DNA of 64,000 nucleotides from Rhodopseudomonas pentothenatexigens (GTDB lineage Bacteria; Pseudomonadota; Alphaproteobacteria; Rhizobiales; Xanthobacteraceae), in contig NZ_UFQQ01000015.1 in NCBI RefSeq assembly GCF_900218015.1, positions 84,481-148,480 of the forward strand. The letters run 5' to 3'. Shown in pieces: positions 1-9,197 of this stretch. Both the position numbers and the translations under genes were made by a program. Below the pieces are notes generated by a model. It worked only from the letters and a program-made list of their open reading frames with translations, was not told the origin of the DNA and did not search any database. The number at the start of each line of letters is the position of its first letter. Positions within the stretch are counted from its first letter, which is position 1.

Positions 1-159
1 CGCTCAATGGACAACGTGGTGCTGCTGCCGCATGTCGGTTCGGCTTCGATCGTAACCCGCAACGCCATGAACCAGCTCGTGGTCGACAATCTGAAAGCCT
101 GGTTCTCGGGCCGTCCGCCGCTGACGCCGGTGGCCGAAACGCCGGTGAAAGGCCGCTGA
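1..159 (+). CDS. D-2-hydroxyacid dehydrogenase, C-terminal fragment (cut by window edge)
   Basis: The open frame runs from base 1 to a TGA at 157-159 and encodes the last 52 residues of a protein whose start lies outside the window. The motif LLPHVGSAS followed by a helix with [14 protein letters not shown] is the conserved end of NAD(P)-dependent D-isomer-specific 2-hydroxyacid dehydrogenases (glyoxylate/hydroxypyruvate reductase type); the His in LPH is the catalytic acid/base. A complete member of the same family lies at 31218-32219. Substrate cannot be judged from this fragment. The next gene starts two bases after the stop, so the two are probably co-transcribed. Confidence 0.85.
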   Translation, partial: RSMDNVVLLPHVGSASIVTRNAMNQLVVDNLKAWFSGRPPLTPVAETPVKGR

Positions 160-161
160 CG

Positions 162-845
162 ATGTGGCGCGCGTTCGGCACGGCGATCTTCACGGCGCTG
201 CTCGCGTCCGCCGCCGCGGCGCAGGACGCGGCGACGATGAAGAAGGACATGGTCGGCCAGTGGGAGCTGGCGACCACCGAGCGCAGCAAGACCTGCGTCG
301 TCACGCTGTCGTCAGAGCCCGCCGCCAAAGGGCATAAGCTGGCGCTGGAGCCGGATTGCGCCAAGACCCTGCCGTTCACCAAGGACATCGCCGCCTGGGA
401 CGTCAGGGGCCTGGACATCGTCCGGCTGGAGACCGCCGACGGCGAACCGGTGATCGATTTCACCGAAGTCGAGAGCGGGATTTTCGAAGGCCACCGCGAC
501 GGCGAGGGCATTTACATCCTGCAGAACCTGGTCGCCGCCCGCTCGCTCGCCAAATCGATGGACCAGATGATCGGCGACTGGGCGATGGTGCGCGGCAACG
601 GACGTCAGGTCTGCGGCCTGACGCTGACCAACACCGAGGCGACTGCCGACAACTTCCAGGCCTTCCTCAAACCGCGCTGCGACCCGCAGATCGCCGGCTT
701 CGGCCCGACGATGTGGCGGCTGGATCACGGCGCGATGCTGCTGGTCGCGCCGAGCGGCGAGACCTGGCGGTTCGAAGCCGACGACAACGCGCAATGGCGC
801 AAGATGCCCGACAGCGCCGATCCGCTGATCATGCTGCGGCAGTAA
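162..845 (+). CDS. Secreted protein with two tandem Inh (AprI-type protease inhibitor) domains
   Basis: 227 residues with an N-terminal signal peptide ending near AAAAQDA. Two related beta-barrel-like units follow: about residues 30-120 (GQWELATTERSKTCVVTL, one Cys pair) and 135-225 (GDWAMVRGNGRQVCGLTL, again a Cys pair, ending in WRFEADDNAQWRKM). This is the pattern of the Inh/Omp19 family, periplasmic or outer-membrane-linked beta-barrels that inhibit serralysin-type metalloproteases; family members usually carry one copy. The first copy looks more degenerate. The ATG is two bases after the preceding stop, suggesting translational coupling. The family assignment is from motif pattern; inhibitory activity is inference. 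Confidence 0.7.
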   Translation: MWRAFGTAIFTALLASAAAAQDAATMKKDMVGQWELATTERSKTCVVTLSSEPAAKGHKLALEPDCAKTLPFTKDIAAWDVRGLDIVRLETADGEPVIDFTEVESGIFEGHRDGEGIYILQNLVAARSLAKSMDQMIGDWAMVRGNGRQVCGLTLTNTEATADNFQAFLKPRCDPQIAGFGPTMWRLDHGAMLLVAPSGETWRFEADDNAQWRKMPDSADPLIMLRQ

Positions 846-869
846 TCGTCCCTCGTAGTACTACGTGGA

Positions 870-896
870 CCGCGGCGCAGCGGTACTCCGCCGCGG
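870..896. repeat. Inverted repeat after the Inh-like gene
   Basis: Two 8-base arms (870-877 and 889-896) are perfect reverse complements around an 11-base loop. It lies 25 bases after the stop of the upstream gene. There is no T tract, so it is at best a weak terminator or an mRNA 3' end stabiliser. Confidence 0.4.
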
Positions 897-902
897 CTGC
901 GC

Positions 903-916
903 TTGACGTGAGTCAA
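903..916. promoter_or_regulatory. Candidate FNR/FixK/AadR-type box (TTGAC-N4-GTCAA)
   Basis: TTGACGTGAGTCAA is a perfect 5-4-5 palindrome matching the Crp/Fnr-superfamily consensus TTGAY-N4-RTCAA. Its centre is about 71 bases upstream of the DUF1254 gene's ATG, a usual activating position. R. palustris uses FixK and AadR proteins of this superfamily for oxygen control. That this site is bound is inference. Confidence 0.55.
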
Positions 917-980
917 GGAACACGCACCGCTTCCGCAAGCATCCTTCCCCACTCGCAAGACGACGAGGGAGGATCAGGAC

Positions 981-2411
981 ATGACACGGCATGCACGGGC
1001 GGCGCTCGCCGTCGTGACGGCGCTGCTGATGACGGTGGCTCCGGCGCGATCCCAGCAGGCACCGGTGACCGAGGAGGAGGCCCATGCCATCGGCGTGCAG
1101 GCCTATCTGTACTTCTATCCGCTGCTGACGATGGATATCACCCGTAAGCAGTCGACCAACATCGAGCCCGGCAAGGAATTCGGCAAAGGCCCGATGAACA
1201 GCTTCGTCAACGTGCCGGCCTATCCGCCGGCCGATTTCAAGACGGTGGTCCGGCCGAATTTCGACACGCTGTATTCGATCGCCTGGCTGGATCTGTCGCG
1301 CGAGCCGATGGTGGTGACGGCGCCCGACACGAACGGCCGCTACTATCTGCTGCCGATGCTGGACATGTGGACCGACGTGTTCGCCTCGCCCGGCTGGCGC
1401 ACGACCGGAACGGCCGCGCAGAATTTCCTCGTCACCCCACCCGGCTGGACCGGCACGGTGCCGGCCGGGATGCAGCGGATCGAGGCGCCGACGCCGATCG
1501 TCTGGATCATCGGCCGCACCAAGACCGACGGGCCGGCGGACTACGCAGCGGTGCACCAGATCCAGGCCGGCTACACTGCGACCCCGCTGTCGCAGTGGGG
1601 CAAGCCGCCGGTGCCGCCGCCTGCCTTCGTGCCCGATCCCGCGGTCGACATGAAGACCCCGCCGAAGCAGCAGGTCGACGCCATGCCGGCCGGCCCGTTT
1701 TTCGCCTACGCGGCCGAGCTCCTGAAACAGAACCCGCCGCATATCACCGACCAGCCGATCATCGCGCGGCTGCGCCGGATCGGGCTGGAGCCGGGCAAGA
1801 GCTTCGATCTCGGCAAGGCCGATCCCCATGTGCGCAAGGCGTTCGCCGCGGCGCCGGCCGAAGCCTTGAAGCTGATGAGCTGGAAAATGCCGACCATGGC
1901 CCGCGTGACCAATGGCTGGAGCATGAACATCGACACCATGGGGGTGTACGGCAATTACTACCTGAAGCGCGCCATCGTCGCCCAGTTCGGGCTCGGCGCC
2001 AACGTGCCGGAGGATGCGATCTATCCGGTCAACTTCGTCGACGACGCCGGCAAGCCGCTCGACGGCACCAGCAACTACGTGCTGCATTTCGGCAAAGGCG
2101 CGACGCCGCCGGTCGATGCGTTCTGGTCGCTGACGCTGTACGATCCCGACGGCTTCCCCGTGCCCAACCCGCTGCAGCGCCAGGCGCTGAGTAGCTGGAT
2201 GCCGCTGAAGCACAATGCCGACGGCTCGCTCGACCTCTTGATCCAGAACGCCAGCCCCGGCACCGACTACGAATCCAACTGGCTGCCGGCCCCGAAGGGA
2301 CCGTTCACCCTGACGATGCGGATGTACGCGCCCAAGCAGGAAGCCCTGACCGGCCGCTGGGCGCCGCCGGCGGTGACGCGGGTGCAGCCGCCGATCCCGC
2401 TCGGCCAGTAG
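981..2411 (+). CDS. DUF1254/DUF1214 domain exported protein
   Basis: 476 residues. A cleavable signal peptide ends around APARSQQ, so the product is exported. The N-terminal part (from about residue 30, EEAHAIGVQAYLYFYPLL) is typical of DUF1254, and the C-terminal third (FWSLTLYDPDGFPVPNPL, then NWLPAPKGPFTLTMRMYAPK) is typical of DUF1214; the two domains usually occur together. No enzymatic role is established for this family that I can name. The start has a strong ribosome site (GGGAGG, about 9 bases upstream). A putative FNR/FixK box upstream suggests oxygen-responsive expression. The gene is flanked by unrelated genes and appears monocistronic. Confidence 0.85.
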   Translation: MTRHARAALAVVTALLMTVAPARSQQAPVTEEEAHAIGVQAYLYFYPLLTMDITRKQSTNIEPGKEFGKGPMNSFVNVPAYPPADFKTVVRPNFDTLYSIAWLDLSREPMVVTAPDTNGRYYLLPMLDMWTDVFASPGWRTTGTAAQNFLVTPPGWTGTVPAGMQRIEAPTPIVWIIGRTKTDGPADYAAVHQIQAGYTATPLSQWGKPPVPPPAFVPDPAVDMKTPPKQQVDAMPAGPFFAYAAELLKQNPPHITDQPIIARLRRIGLEPGKSFDLGKADPHVRKAFAAAPAEALKLMSWKMPTMARVTNGWSMNIDTMGVYGNYYLKRAIVAQFGLGANVPEDAIYPVNFVDDAGKPLDGTSNYVLHFGKGATPPVDAFWSLTLYDPDGFPVPNPLQRQALSSWMPLKHNADGSLDLLIQNASPGTDYESNWLPAPKGPFTLTMRMYAPKQEALTGRWAPPAVTRVQPPIPLGQ

Positions 2412-2466
2412 CGAGGCCGGATGACGGCGCGTGATCCGGCGCGCCGTCGTCCGACCAAGCCGCCTC

Positions 2467-3960
2467 TCAGATCCCGGCCATCATCACGTATTTGATCTCG
2501 ACATATTCTTCGATGCCGTGATGCGAGCCTTCGCGGCCGAGGCCGCTCTCCTTGACGCCGCCGAACGGGGCGACTTCGGTGGTGATCAGTCCGGTGTTGA
2601 CGCCGACCATGCCGCTCTCCAGCGCCTCGGCGACCCGCCAGACGCGCCCCAAATCGCGGGCGTAGAAGTAGCTGGCGAGGCCGAACGGCGAGGCGTTGGC
2701 GAGCTTGACGACTTCGGCCTCGTCCTTGAAGCGGAACACCGGCGCCAGCGGCCCGAAGGTTTCTTCATGGGCCACCAGCGCGTCGGGCCGGACATCCGCC
2801 AGCACGGTCGGCTCGAAGAAGGTGCCGCCGAGCGCGTGGCGTTTGCCGCCGGTGATCACCTTGGCGCCGTTCGCCAGCGCGTCTGCAATGTGCCGCTCGG
2901 TCTTCTCGACCGCGGCATCGTTGATCAGCGGCCCTTGGGTCACGCCCTGCTCGGTGCCGTTGCCGACCTTCATCGCCTTGACCTTGGCGGCGAGCTTCTC
3001 GACGAAGGCATCGTAGACGCCGTCCTGCACGTAGAGCCGATTGGCGCAGACGCAGGTCTGGCCCATGTTGCGATATTTCGACACCATCGCGCCTTCGACC
3101 GCGGCGTCGATATCGGCATCGTCGAACACGATGAACGGAGCGTTACCGCCGAGTTCGAGGCCGAGCTTCTTCACCCCGACGGCGGACTGCTTGTAGAGAA
3201 TTTTGCCGACTTCGGTGGACCCGGTGAAGCCGACGAACCGCACCGCCGGATGCTCGCAGAACACTTTGCCGATCGGCGGCGCATCGCCGGTGACGATGTT
3301 GAACACGCCCTTCGGAAGGCCGGCCTTCTCGGCCAGCGCCGCCAGCGCCAGCGCCGAGAACGGCGTCTCTTCGGCCGGTTTCAGCACCACGGTGCAGCCG
3401 GCCGCCAGCGCCGGCGAGACCTTGCGGGTGATCATCGAGTTCGGAAAATTCCACGGCGTGATCGCGGCGCAGACCCCGATCGGCTGCTTGATCGCGATCA
3501 GCCGCGCGTCGGGGCGCTGGGTCGGAATGGTCTCGCCATACACCCGACGCGCCTCCTCGGCGAAGAACTCGATATAGGCGGCGCCGATATCGACTTCACC
3601 GAGCGCTTCCGTGAGCGGCTTGCCCTGTTCGCTGGTGAGGATCAGCGCCAGATCCTCGCGATTGGCGACGATCAGCTCGAACCATTTGCGTAAAATGTTG
3701 GAACGCTGCTTGGCGGTGAGCTTGGCCCAGGCCGGAAACGCATGCTCGGCGGCTTCGATCGCCGCCGTCGCCTCGGTGGCTCCGAGGCTCGGAATCCGGC
3801 CGATTTCGCCGCCCGTCGCCGGATTGGTCACCGCAATCGACCCGCTGCCGGTCCAGGCGCCGTCGATGTAGCACTGCTCGCGCAGCAGCGACGGGTCCTT
3901 CAAACGATCGCGCAGCGATGCGGCTTGAGCGGCGGTGCGGGCGGTGGCGGTGGGGGACAT
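2467..3960 (-). CDS. gabD: NAD(P)-dependent succinate-semialdehyde dehydrogenase
   Basis: 497 residues, normal for the aldehyde dehydrogenase superfamily. The catalytic Glu lies in LGLELGGNAPFIVF and the nucleophilic Cys in GQTCVCANRLYVQ; the Asn of ITPWNFPNSM and the GFTGSTEVGK nucleotide-binding turn are intact. The end, FGGVKESGLGREGSHHGIEEY, is the usual succinate-semialdehyde dehydrogenase signature, so the enzyme probably oxidises succinic semialdehyde to succinate (GABA or 4-hydroxybutyrate breakdown) in the cytosol. No gabT aminotransferase is adjacent. The small unknown gene at 4122-4448 precedes it on the same strand with a 161-base gap. Confidence 0.9.
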   Translation of the reverse strand: MSPTATARTAAQAASLRDRLKDPSLLREQCYIDGAWTGSGSIAVTNPATGGEIGRIPSLGATEATAAIEAAEHAFPAWAKLTAKQRSNILRKWFELIVANREDLALILTSEQGKPLTEALGEVDIGAAYIEFFAEEARRVYGETIPTQRPDARLIAIKQPIGVCAAITPWNFPNSMITRKVSPALAAGCTVVLKPAEETPFSALALAALAEKAGLPKGVFNIVTGDAPPIGKVFCEHPAVRFVGFTGSTEVGKILYKQSAVGVKKLGLELGGNAPFIVFDDADIDAAVEGAMVSKYRNMGQTCVCANRLYVQDGVYDAFVEKLAAKVKAMKVGNGTEQGVTQGPLINDAAVEKTERHIADALANGAKVITGGKRHALGGTFFEPTVLADVRPDALVAHEETFGPLAPVFRFKDEAEVVKLANASPFGLASYFYARDLGRVWRVAEALESGMVGVNTGLITTEVAPFGGVKESGLGREGSHHGIEEYVEIKYVMMAGI

Positions 3961-4121
3961 CGAATGCTCCGGCGTTGCAGGTGGATCGCAGGCGGGACCC
4001 AGAACGGTCCCTGTCGCCGGTCAATATAGGCGCAGATCTCGCGCAACACAGCGCAACGCCGGCATCGCCCTTCGCATCATGGCGCAGCCTCGCGGCGGAC
4101 AATGACCGCGCCGCAACATTG

Positions 4122-4448
4122 TCAGGCCGCGCCGGCGATCCAGGTGCTGCGCAGATTGATCATCCGTTCGGCGGCGGTCCGGGCATGCGCCCGGGAAGTG
4201 GTGGCGCAGACGCGGTATTCGAGCTCCGGAAACGGCTGTGCGGCGCGGCGGCCGAACCACGATCCCACACGCGATCTCACGGGAAGCTGCGCCAGCGCCA
4301 CGGCGAGGTTGTCGACGGCCTCGAACCCATAGAGCGCGCCGGTCTGCGCGTAGCGCACCTCGTAGATCCCAGGACTGATCGGCGCCTCGATGTTGTCGCT
4401 GCGGCCGGGCTGCGGATAGCGCTTCCAGTCACTCCAGGTCGGGATCAT
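4122..4448 (-). CDS. Small conserved-looking protein of unknown function
   Basis: 108 residues from an ATG at 4446-4448 with a GGAG ribosome site about 8 bases upstream; a longer in-frame extension to 4670 looks non-coding. It starts MIPTWSDWKRYPQPG and contains SPGIYEVRYA followed by a hydrophobic helix (VDNLAVALAQL) and a basic C terminus (AERMINLRSTWI). There is no signal peptide or membrane segment. The GIYEVRYA stretch resembles the first strand of GIY-YIG-like folds, but the second YIG motif is not evident, so I do not assign it. It could be co-transcribed with gabD. Confidence 0.55.
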   Translation of the reverse strand: MIPTWSDWKRYPQPGRSDNIEAPISPGIYEVRYAQTGALYGFEAVDNLAVALAQLPVRSRVGSWFGRRAAQPFPELEYRVCATTSRAHARTAAERMINLRSTWIAGAA

Positions 4449-4690
4449 CTCGGTGCTCCGGGCGAAGGCTTCGCAACTTCGAGTTGGACGATGGTGATTG
4501 CCGAGAGGTTCAACACTGCGGCGACTTTGTGAACGCGACGCGCCCCGGTTCGTTCCGAGCGACCCTCCCGGCATCCGCTCGCAATTGCGAGACTTTGTCG
4601 ACGGCCGGCCATACCGCTTGCCGCGCGGGGCCGCCGGGTGAACAATCCGGCCGCTTTCAAAAACTGCCAACCAGACAAGGGAGGACGACG

Positions 4691-5878
4691 ATGCAGAGCA
4701 GCAGCCAGATCGATCAGAGCTTGCGGCAGATGAGCGAGCACGGGGACATCCCGGGCGTCGTGGCGATCGCCGGCAATTCGCACGAGGTGTTGTACCAGGG
4801 TGCGTTCGGCAAGCGCGACCTGTCGAAACCGCCGGCGATGACCGCCGACAGCGTGTTCTGGATCGCGTCGATGACCAAGGCGATCACCGCCGCGGCCGCG
4901 ATGCAACTGGTCGAGCAGGGCAAGCTGTCGCTCGACGAGCCGATCGGTAAAGTGCTGCCCGACCTCGCCGAGCCCCTGGTGCTCGACGGCTTCGACGCCG
5001 ACGGCACGCCGAAGACGCGGCCCGCCAAAACGCCGATCACGCTGCGGCGCCTGCTCACCCACACCGCCGGATTCTGCTACGACATGTGGAATGCCGACAT
5101 GGTGAAGTACATGGAGCGGCACGGCATTCCCGGCATCATCGGCTGCCAGGAAGCGGCGCTGAAGACCCCGCTCGCTTCCGATCCGGGCACCCGCTGGGAA
5201 TACGGCATCAACATCGATTTCGCCGGCAAGGCGGTGGAGGCGGCGAGCGGCGTCAAGCTCGACGCTTACTTGCGCGATCATCTGTTTGCGCCGCTCGGCA
5301 TGACCGACACCGGCTTCAAGATCAGCGGCGCCCAGCGCCAGCGGCTGGTTGCGGTGCACGCCCGCGGCGAGGACGGCTCGCTGTCGCCGATCCCGTTCGA
5401 GGTGGCGCAGGAGCCGGAATTCCACATGGGCGGCGGCGGCCTTTACGGCACGGCGGCGGACTATCTCAAGTTCACCCAGATGATCCTCGACAAGGGCCGC
5501 GCCGGCGGCAATCAGGTGTTGAAGCCGGAGACGGTGGCGCTGATGGGTCAGAACCATATCGGCGATCTCAACGTCACCAAGCTGAACGCGGCGATCCCGT
5601 TCGCCACCAACGACGTCGATCTCTATCCGGGGATGGACAAGAAGTGGGGCCTCAGCTTCCTGATCAACACCGAGGCCACGCCCGAAGGCCGCAGCGCCGG
5701 CAGCCTGGCCTGGGCCGGCCTCGCCAACACCTATTACTGGATCGATCCGGCACGCGACGTCTGCGGCGTGATCCTGATGCAGGTGTTGCCGTTCGCCGAT
5801 GCCAAGTGCCTGGAGGCGTTCGCCGCCTTCGAGCGCGGCATCTATGCCGGCCTCGGTGCCGGCCAACAGGCGGCCTGA
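4691..5878 (+). CDS. Serine hydrolase of the beta-lactamase (class C/esterase) fold
   Basis: 395 residues. The nucleophile motif S-x-x-K is SMTK in VFWIASMTKAITAAAAMQ. The tyrosine-containing second motif is in RWEYGINIDFAGKAVE, and the C-terminal SLAWAGLANTYYWIDP region replaces the KTG strand, as in EstB-type esterases and class C-like proteins. No signal peptide is seen, so the enzyme is likely cytosolic and more probably an esterase or amide hydrolase than an antibiotic beta-lactamase. The ATG is chosen because GGGAGG sits 7 bases upstream; the frame remains open to 4484 but that part is compositionally unlike protein. It is monocistronic. Confidence 0.85.
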   Translation: MQSSSQIDQSLRQMSEHGDIPGVVAIAGNSHEVLYQGAFGKRDLSKPPAMTADSVFWIASMTKAITAAAAMQLVEQGKLSLDEPIGKVLPDLAEPLVLDGFDADGTPKTRPAKTPITLRRLLTHTAGFCYDMWNADMVKYMERHGIPGIIGCQEAALKTPLASDPGTRWEYGINIDFAGKAVEAASGVKLDAYLRDHLFAPLGMTDTGFKISGAQRQRLVAVHARGEDGSLSPIPFEVAQEPEFHMGGGGLYGTAADYLKFTQMILDKGRAGGNQVLKPETVALMGQNHIGDLNVTKLNAAIPFATNDVDLYPGMDKKWGLSFLINTEATPEGRSAGSLAWAGLANTYYWIDPARDVCGVILMQVLPFADAKCLEAFAAFERGIYAGLGAGQQAA

Positions 5879-6011
5879 TATCTCTGGCGCCGCCGGCGGA
5901 GTCGCAAAGCCCCGCCGGCGGCGCTATGCTTCGTGAAAAGAGGCGATATGCCCACACGACGACGACCCGGCGCTCGACATCGTCCGGGCGATACAGGCGA
6001 GGACCAAGGAC

Positions 6012-7706
6012 GTGACCCCATCGACCCCCAGCTATGTCTGCGGCGTCTCCGACGCGCCGCTTCTCGGCATCACCATCGGTCAGGCGCTCGATCGCGCCGC
6101 CGCGCTGTGGCCGGATCGCGAGGCCCTGGTCTCACCCAGCCACGACACCCGCTGGACCTGGCGCGAATTCGCCGCACGGGTGGATGCGCTGGCGGCAGGC
6201 TTCCTTGCGCTCGGGCTGGAACGGGGCGCCCGCATCGGCATCTGGTCGATGAACCGGCCGGAATGGACGCTGACGCAGTTCGCCGCCGCCAAAGCAGGAC
6301 TGATCCTGGTCACCATCAATCCGGCTTATCGGTTGAGCGAGCTGGAATTCGCGCTCGCCAAGGTCGGCTGCGCGGCGCTGGTCACCGCCACCGCGTTCAA
6401 GACCTCGCACTACATGGAGATGCTGAACACGCTGATCCCGGAACTGGCGACCTCACCGCCCGGCGCGCTGCAATCCGCGAGGCTGCCGAAGCTGCGCACC
6501 GTGATCCAGATCGGCGGACCGAAGGCGCCGGGGACGATCGCATTCGACGAAGTCGCGGCCATGGGCGGCGCTCGGCACCGCGATCAGATCGCCGCGTTCA
6601 CGAGCGAGCTGCAGTTCGACGACGCGGTCAACATTCAGTTCACCAGCGGCACCACCGGTTCGCCCAAGGGCGTGACGCTGACGCATCACAACATCCTCAA
6701 CAACGGTTACTTCGTCGGCCGCGCGATGAAGCTGACCGAGCAGGACCGCATCTGCATTCCGGTGCCGCTGTATCATTGCTTCGGCATGGTGATGGGCAAT
6801 CTCGCCTCGGTCACCTGCGGTGCCGCCATGGTGTATCCCGGCGAAGGCTTCGACCCGCTGGTGACGCTGCAGACCGCGTCGCGTGAGAAGTGCACCGCGC
6901 TGTACGGCGTGCCGACGATGTTCATCGCCGAACTCGATCATCCGGACTTCACCGGCTTCGACCTGTCGTCGCTGCGCACCGGCATCATGGCCGGCGCGCC
7001 GTGCCCGGTCGAGGTGATGCGCCGGGTCAACGATGCGATGAACATGCGCGAAGTGACGATCGCCTATGGCATGACCGAGACCAGCCCGGTCAGCTTCCAG
7101 AGCGCGGTCGACGATCCGGAGGACCGGCGGGTGTCGACCGTCGGCCGCATCCATCCGCATGTCGAGGTGAAAGTGGTCGATCTCGACGGCAAGATCGTGC
7201 CGCGCGGCCAGCGCGGCGAACTCTGCACCCGCGGCTACAGCGTGATGCTGGGCTATTGGGACGAGCCGGAAAAGACCGCCGACGTGCTCGATGCCGCCGG
7301 CTGGATGCACACCGGCGATCTTGCGGTGATCGATGACGAAGGCTTTTGCAACATCGTGGGCCGGATCAAGGACATGGTGATCCGCGGCGGCGAGAACCTG
7401 TATCCGCGCGAGATCGAGGAATTCCTGTATCGCCACCCGAAGATCCAGGACGTCCAGATCTTCGGCGTCGCCGACGACCGCTACGGCGAAGAACTCTGCG
7501 CCTGGGTCCGCCCGCGTCCCGGCGAAACCCTGACCGCCGACGACGTCCGCGCGTTCTGCCAGGGCCAGATCGCCCACAACAAGATCCCGCGCTACATCGA
7601 GTTCGTCGACGAATTCCCGATGACGGTGACCGGCAAGATCCAGAAGTTCATCATGCGCGAGAAGGTCGAGGCCAAGCTCGGCCTGAAGGCGGCGAAGACG
7701 GCGTGA
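6012..7706 (+). CDS. Fatty-acyl-CoA synthetase (AMP-forming, ANL superfamily)
   Basis: 564 residues. The AMP-binding P-loop is [18 protein letters not shown], followed by the YGMTETSP motif, the GYWDEPEKT and [12 protein letters not shown] motifs with the ribose-binding Asp, the hinge [21 protein letters not shown], and the catalytic Lys in TVTGKIQKF. The enzyme activates a carboxylic acid to its CoA thioester via an acyl-adenylate. Similarity is to medium/long-chain fatty-acyl-CoA synthetases of alphaproteobacteria; the exact chain length is not visible. The start is a GTG at 6012, giving a normal family length. The N-terminal sequence [21 protein letters not shown] is the usual family beginning. 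Confidence 0.88.
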   Translation: MTPSTPSYVCGVSDAPLLGITIGQALDRAAALWPDREALVSPSHDTRWTWREFAARVDALAAGFLALGLERGARIGIWSMNRPEWTLTQFAAAKAGLILVTINPAYRLSELEFALAKVGCAALVTATAFKTSHYMEMLNTLIPELATSPPGALQSARLPKLRTVIQIGGPKAPGTIAFDEVAAMGGARHRDQIAAFTSELQFDDAVNIQFTSGTTGSPKGVTLTHHNILNNGYFVGRAMKLTEQDRICIPVPLYHCFGMVMGNLASVTCGAAMVYPGEGFDPLVTLQTASREKCTALYGVPTMFIAELDHPDFTGFDLSSLRTGIMAGAPCPVEVMRRVNDAMNMREVTIAYGMTETSPVSFQSAVDDPEDRRVSTVGRIHPHVEVKVVDLDGKIVPRGQRGELCTRGYSVMLGYWDEPEKTADVLDAAGWMHTGDLAVIDDEGFCNIVGRIKDMVIRGGENLYPREIEEFLYRHPKIQDVQIFGVADDRYGEELCAWVRPRPGETLTADDVRAFCQGQIAHNKIPRYIEFVDEFPMTVTGKIQKFIMREKVEAKLGLKAAKTA

Positions 7707-7751
7707 GCTGGCATGATTGAAAACGCACGGCGCCGCCGCGCATGCTGACTG

Positions 7752-7890
7752 CTCCCTCGCCCCGCTCTTGCGGGGAGAGGGGTGGGGTGAGGGGTGCCAC
7801 GAGCACAGAGTCTCGGCTGCGTTGAAACGCCCCCTCACCCGGATCGTCGCTTCGCGTCGATCCGACCTCTCCCCGCGCGCGGGGAGAGGT
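7752..7890. repeat. Composite intergenic palindromic repeat
   Basis: Two modules fill the convergent gap between the acyl-CoA synthetase and the PfkB kinase. The first (7752-7793) has a CCCCGC/GCGGGG stem followed by GAGGGGTGGGGTGAGGGG. The second (7828-7890) begins CCCCTCACCCGGATC, has a hairpin around TTCGCG, then ACCTCTCCCCGC and another GCGGGGAGAGG. The right half of module one is complementary to parts of module two. Such GAGAGGT/ACCTCTC palindromes are common between genes in Rhodopseudomonas and Bradyrhizobium. Confidence 0.75.
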
Positions 7891-7916
7891 TAGCGAGGCG
7901 ACGCCTCGCTACTTAC

Positions 7917-8918
7917 TTACACCGCCAGCCCGTGCTGCTGCGCCAGCTCCTTCAGCGACACCTGCGGCCGGGCACCGATATGCTGGATCACTTCGGCTGC
8001 TGCCAGCGCGCCGAGGCGGCCTGCGTTTTCATAACCGAGATTGCGGACCAGGCCGAACAGGAAGCCCGCGGCGAACAGGTCGCCGGCGCCGGTGGTGTCG
8101 ACCAGCTTTTCGATCGACGCCGCCGGCACCAGGGTGACGCCGTCCTTGTCGACCACCGCGCAGCCCTTTTCGCTGCGGGTGACGACGCCGAGCGCGACGT
8201 CCTGGGCGAGCTGGGTCAGCGCCGCATCGAAATCCGAGGTCTGATACAGCGAATGCAGCTCGGCCTCGTTGGCGAAGATCAGGTCGACGGTCTTGGAGCG
8301 CATCAGCTCGAGGAATTCACCGCGATAGCGGTCGACGCAGAACGCATCCGACAGCGTCAGCGCCACCTTGCGGCCGGCACCGTGGGCGATCTTCGAAGCC
8401 TTCAGGAACGCTTCCTTGGCCTGCGGCGGATCCCACAGATAGCCTTCCAGATAGGTGATGGCCGAGGCGGCGATCTTGGCCTCGTCGATATCGGCCGGCG
8501 ACAGATCCTGCGCGGCGCCGAGGTAAGTGTTCATGGTGCGCTGGCCGTCCGGCGTCACCAGGATGTAGGAGCAGCCGGTCGCGGGGCCGTCGGTCGCCGG
8601 CTTGGTGTCGAAGCTGACGCCCGCGGCGCGGATGTCGTGGCTGTACAGCTTGCCGATCTGGTCGTCCTTGACCTTGCCGAGATAGGCAGTGCGGGCTCCG
8701 AACGAGGCCAGCCCGACGATGGTGTTGGCGGCCGAGCCGCCGGACATTTCGGTGGCCTGGCCCATGTCGGCGTAGATCGCCGCGGCGCGGGCTTCGTCGA
8801 TCAGCGCCATGCCGCCCTTGGCCATGCCGTGCTTGACCAGGAAGTCCTCTTCGGTGCGGACCAGCACGTCGAAGATCGCGTTGCCGATGGCGAGGACGTC
8901 GTATTGGGCTGAGCTCAT
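7917..8918 (-). CDS. PfkB-family kinase, adenosine kinase-like
   Basis: 333 residues from the ATG at 8916-8918 (MSSAQYDVLAIGNAIFDVLV); a frame extension to 8984 adds a non-conserved leader. Family signatures are GGSAANTIVGLASFG near the N terminus and the anion-hole/catalytic-base motif DTTGAGDLFAAGFLFG near the C terminus, where the Asp is the general base. The NAIFDVL start and GGSAANT resemble bacterial adenosine/inosine-type kinases more than ribokinase, so phosphorylation of a nucleoside by ATP is likely. The enzyme is cytosolic. It is transcribed convergently with the acyl-CoA synthetase and divergently from murJ. Confidence 0.82.
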   Translation of the reverse strand: MSSAQYDVLAIGNAIFDVLVRTEEDFLVKHGMAKGGMALIDEARAAAIYADMGQATEMSGGSAANTIVGLASFGARTAYLGKVKDDQIGKLYSHDIRAAGVSFDTKPATDGPATGCSYILVTPDGQRTMNTYLGAAQDLSPADIDEAKIAASAITYLEGYLWDPPQAKEAFLKASKIAHGAGRKVALTLSDAFCVDRYRGEFLELMRSKTVDLIFANEAELHSLYQTSDFDAALTQLAQDVALGVVTRSEKGCAVVDKDGVTLVPAASIEKLVDTTGAGDLFAAGFLFGLVRNLGYENAGRLGALAAAEVIQHIGARPQVSLKELAQQHGLAV

Positions 8919-9057
8919 CGAGTTCGATCCATAGCGGGGAGAAATGAGAAAAATCCCGCGATTGTGCGGGTCGGGCCGGTGCATCGCCGGCCGCGCGAAA
9001 GGCGCGCCGGCCTATCACGTTCGGCGGCGATGCGGCAAGCGAGGGCGGTTCCCAAGG

Positions 9058-9090
9058 CCGTCATGCGCCGGCTCGACCCGGCCATGACGG
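9058..9090. repeat. Short copy of the GTCATG...CATGAC palindromic repeat
   Basis: CCGTCATG and CATGACGG flank CCGG-CTCGA-CCCGG, giving a near-perfect palindrome of 33 bases. It is a truncated member of the dispersed family also found at 11875, 35696 and 56288. It lies between the divergent PfkB kinase and murJ. Confidence 0.75.
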
Positions 9091-9197
9091 CGGGAGTAAG
9101 GACGCTTCCCGGCCAACAGGGCCACCCCTTTTACCAATCGGCCACTAAACCGAGCCGCACCAGGCCGTTGCGCCGGCAATCCGGCTATAAGGCCGGG

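Noticed and set aside
9110..9190. tRNA-like stretch before murJ
   Set aside because: It has ACCAATCGGCCACTAAACCG-like sequence, but no acceptor stem pairing, no T arm and no GTTC-A/G-A loop could be built.
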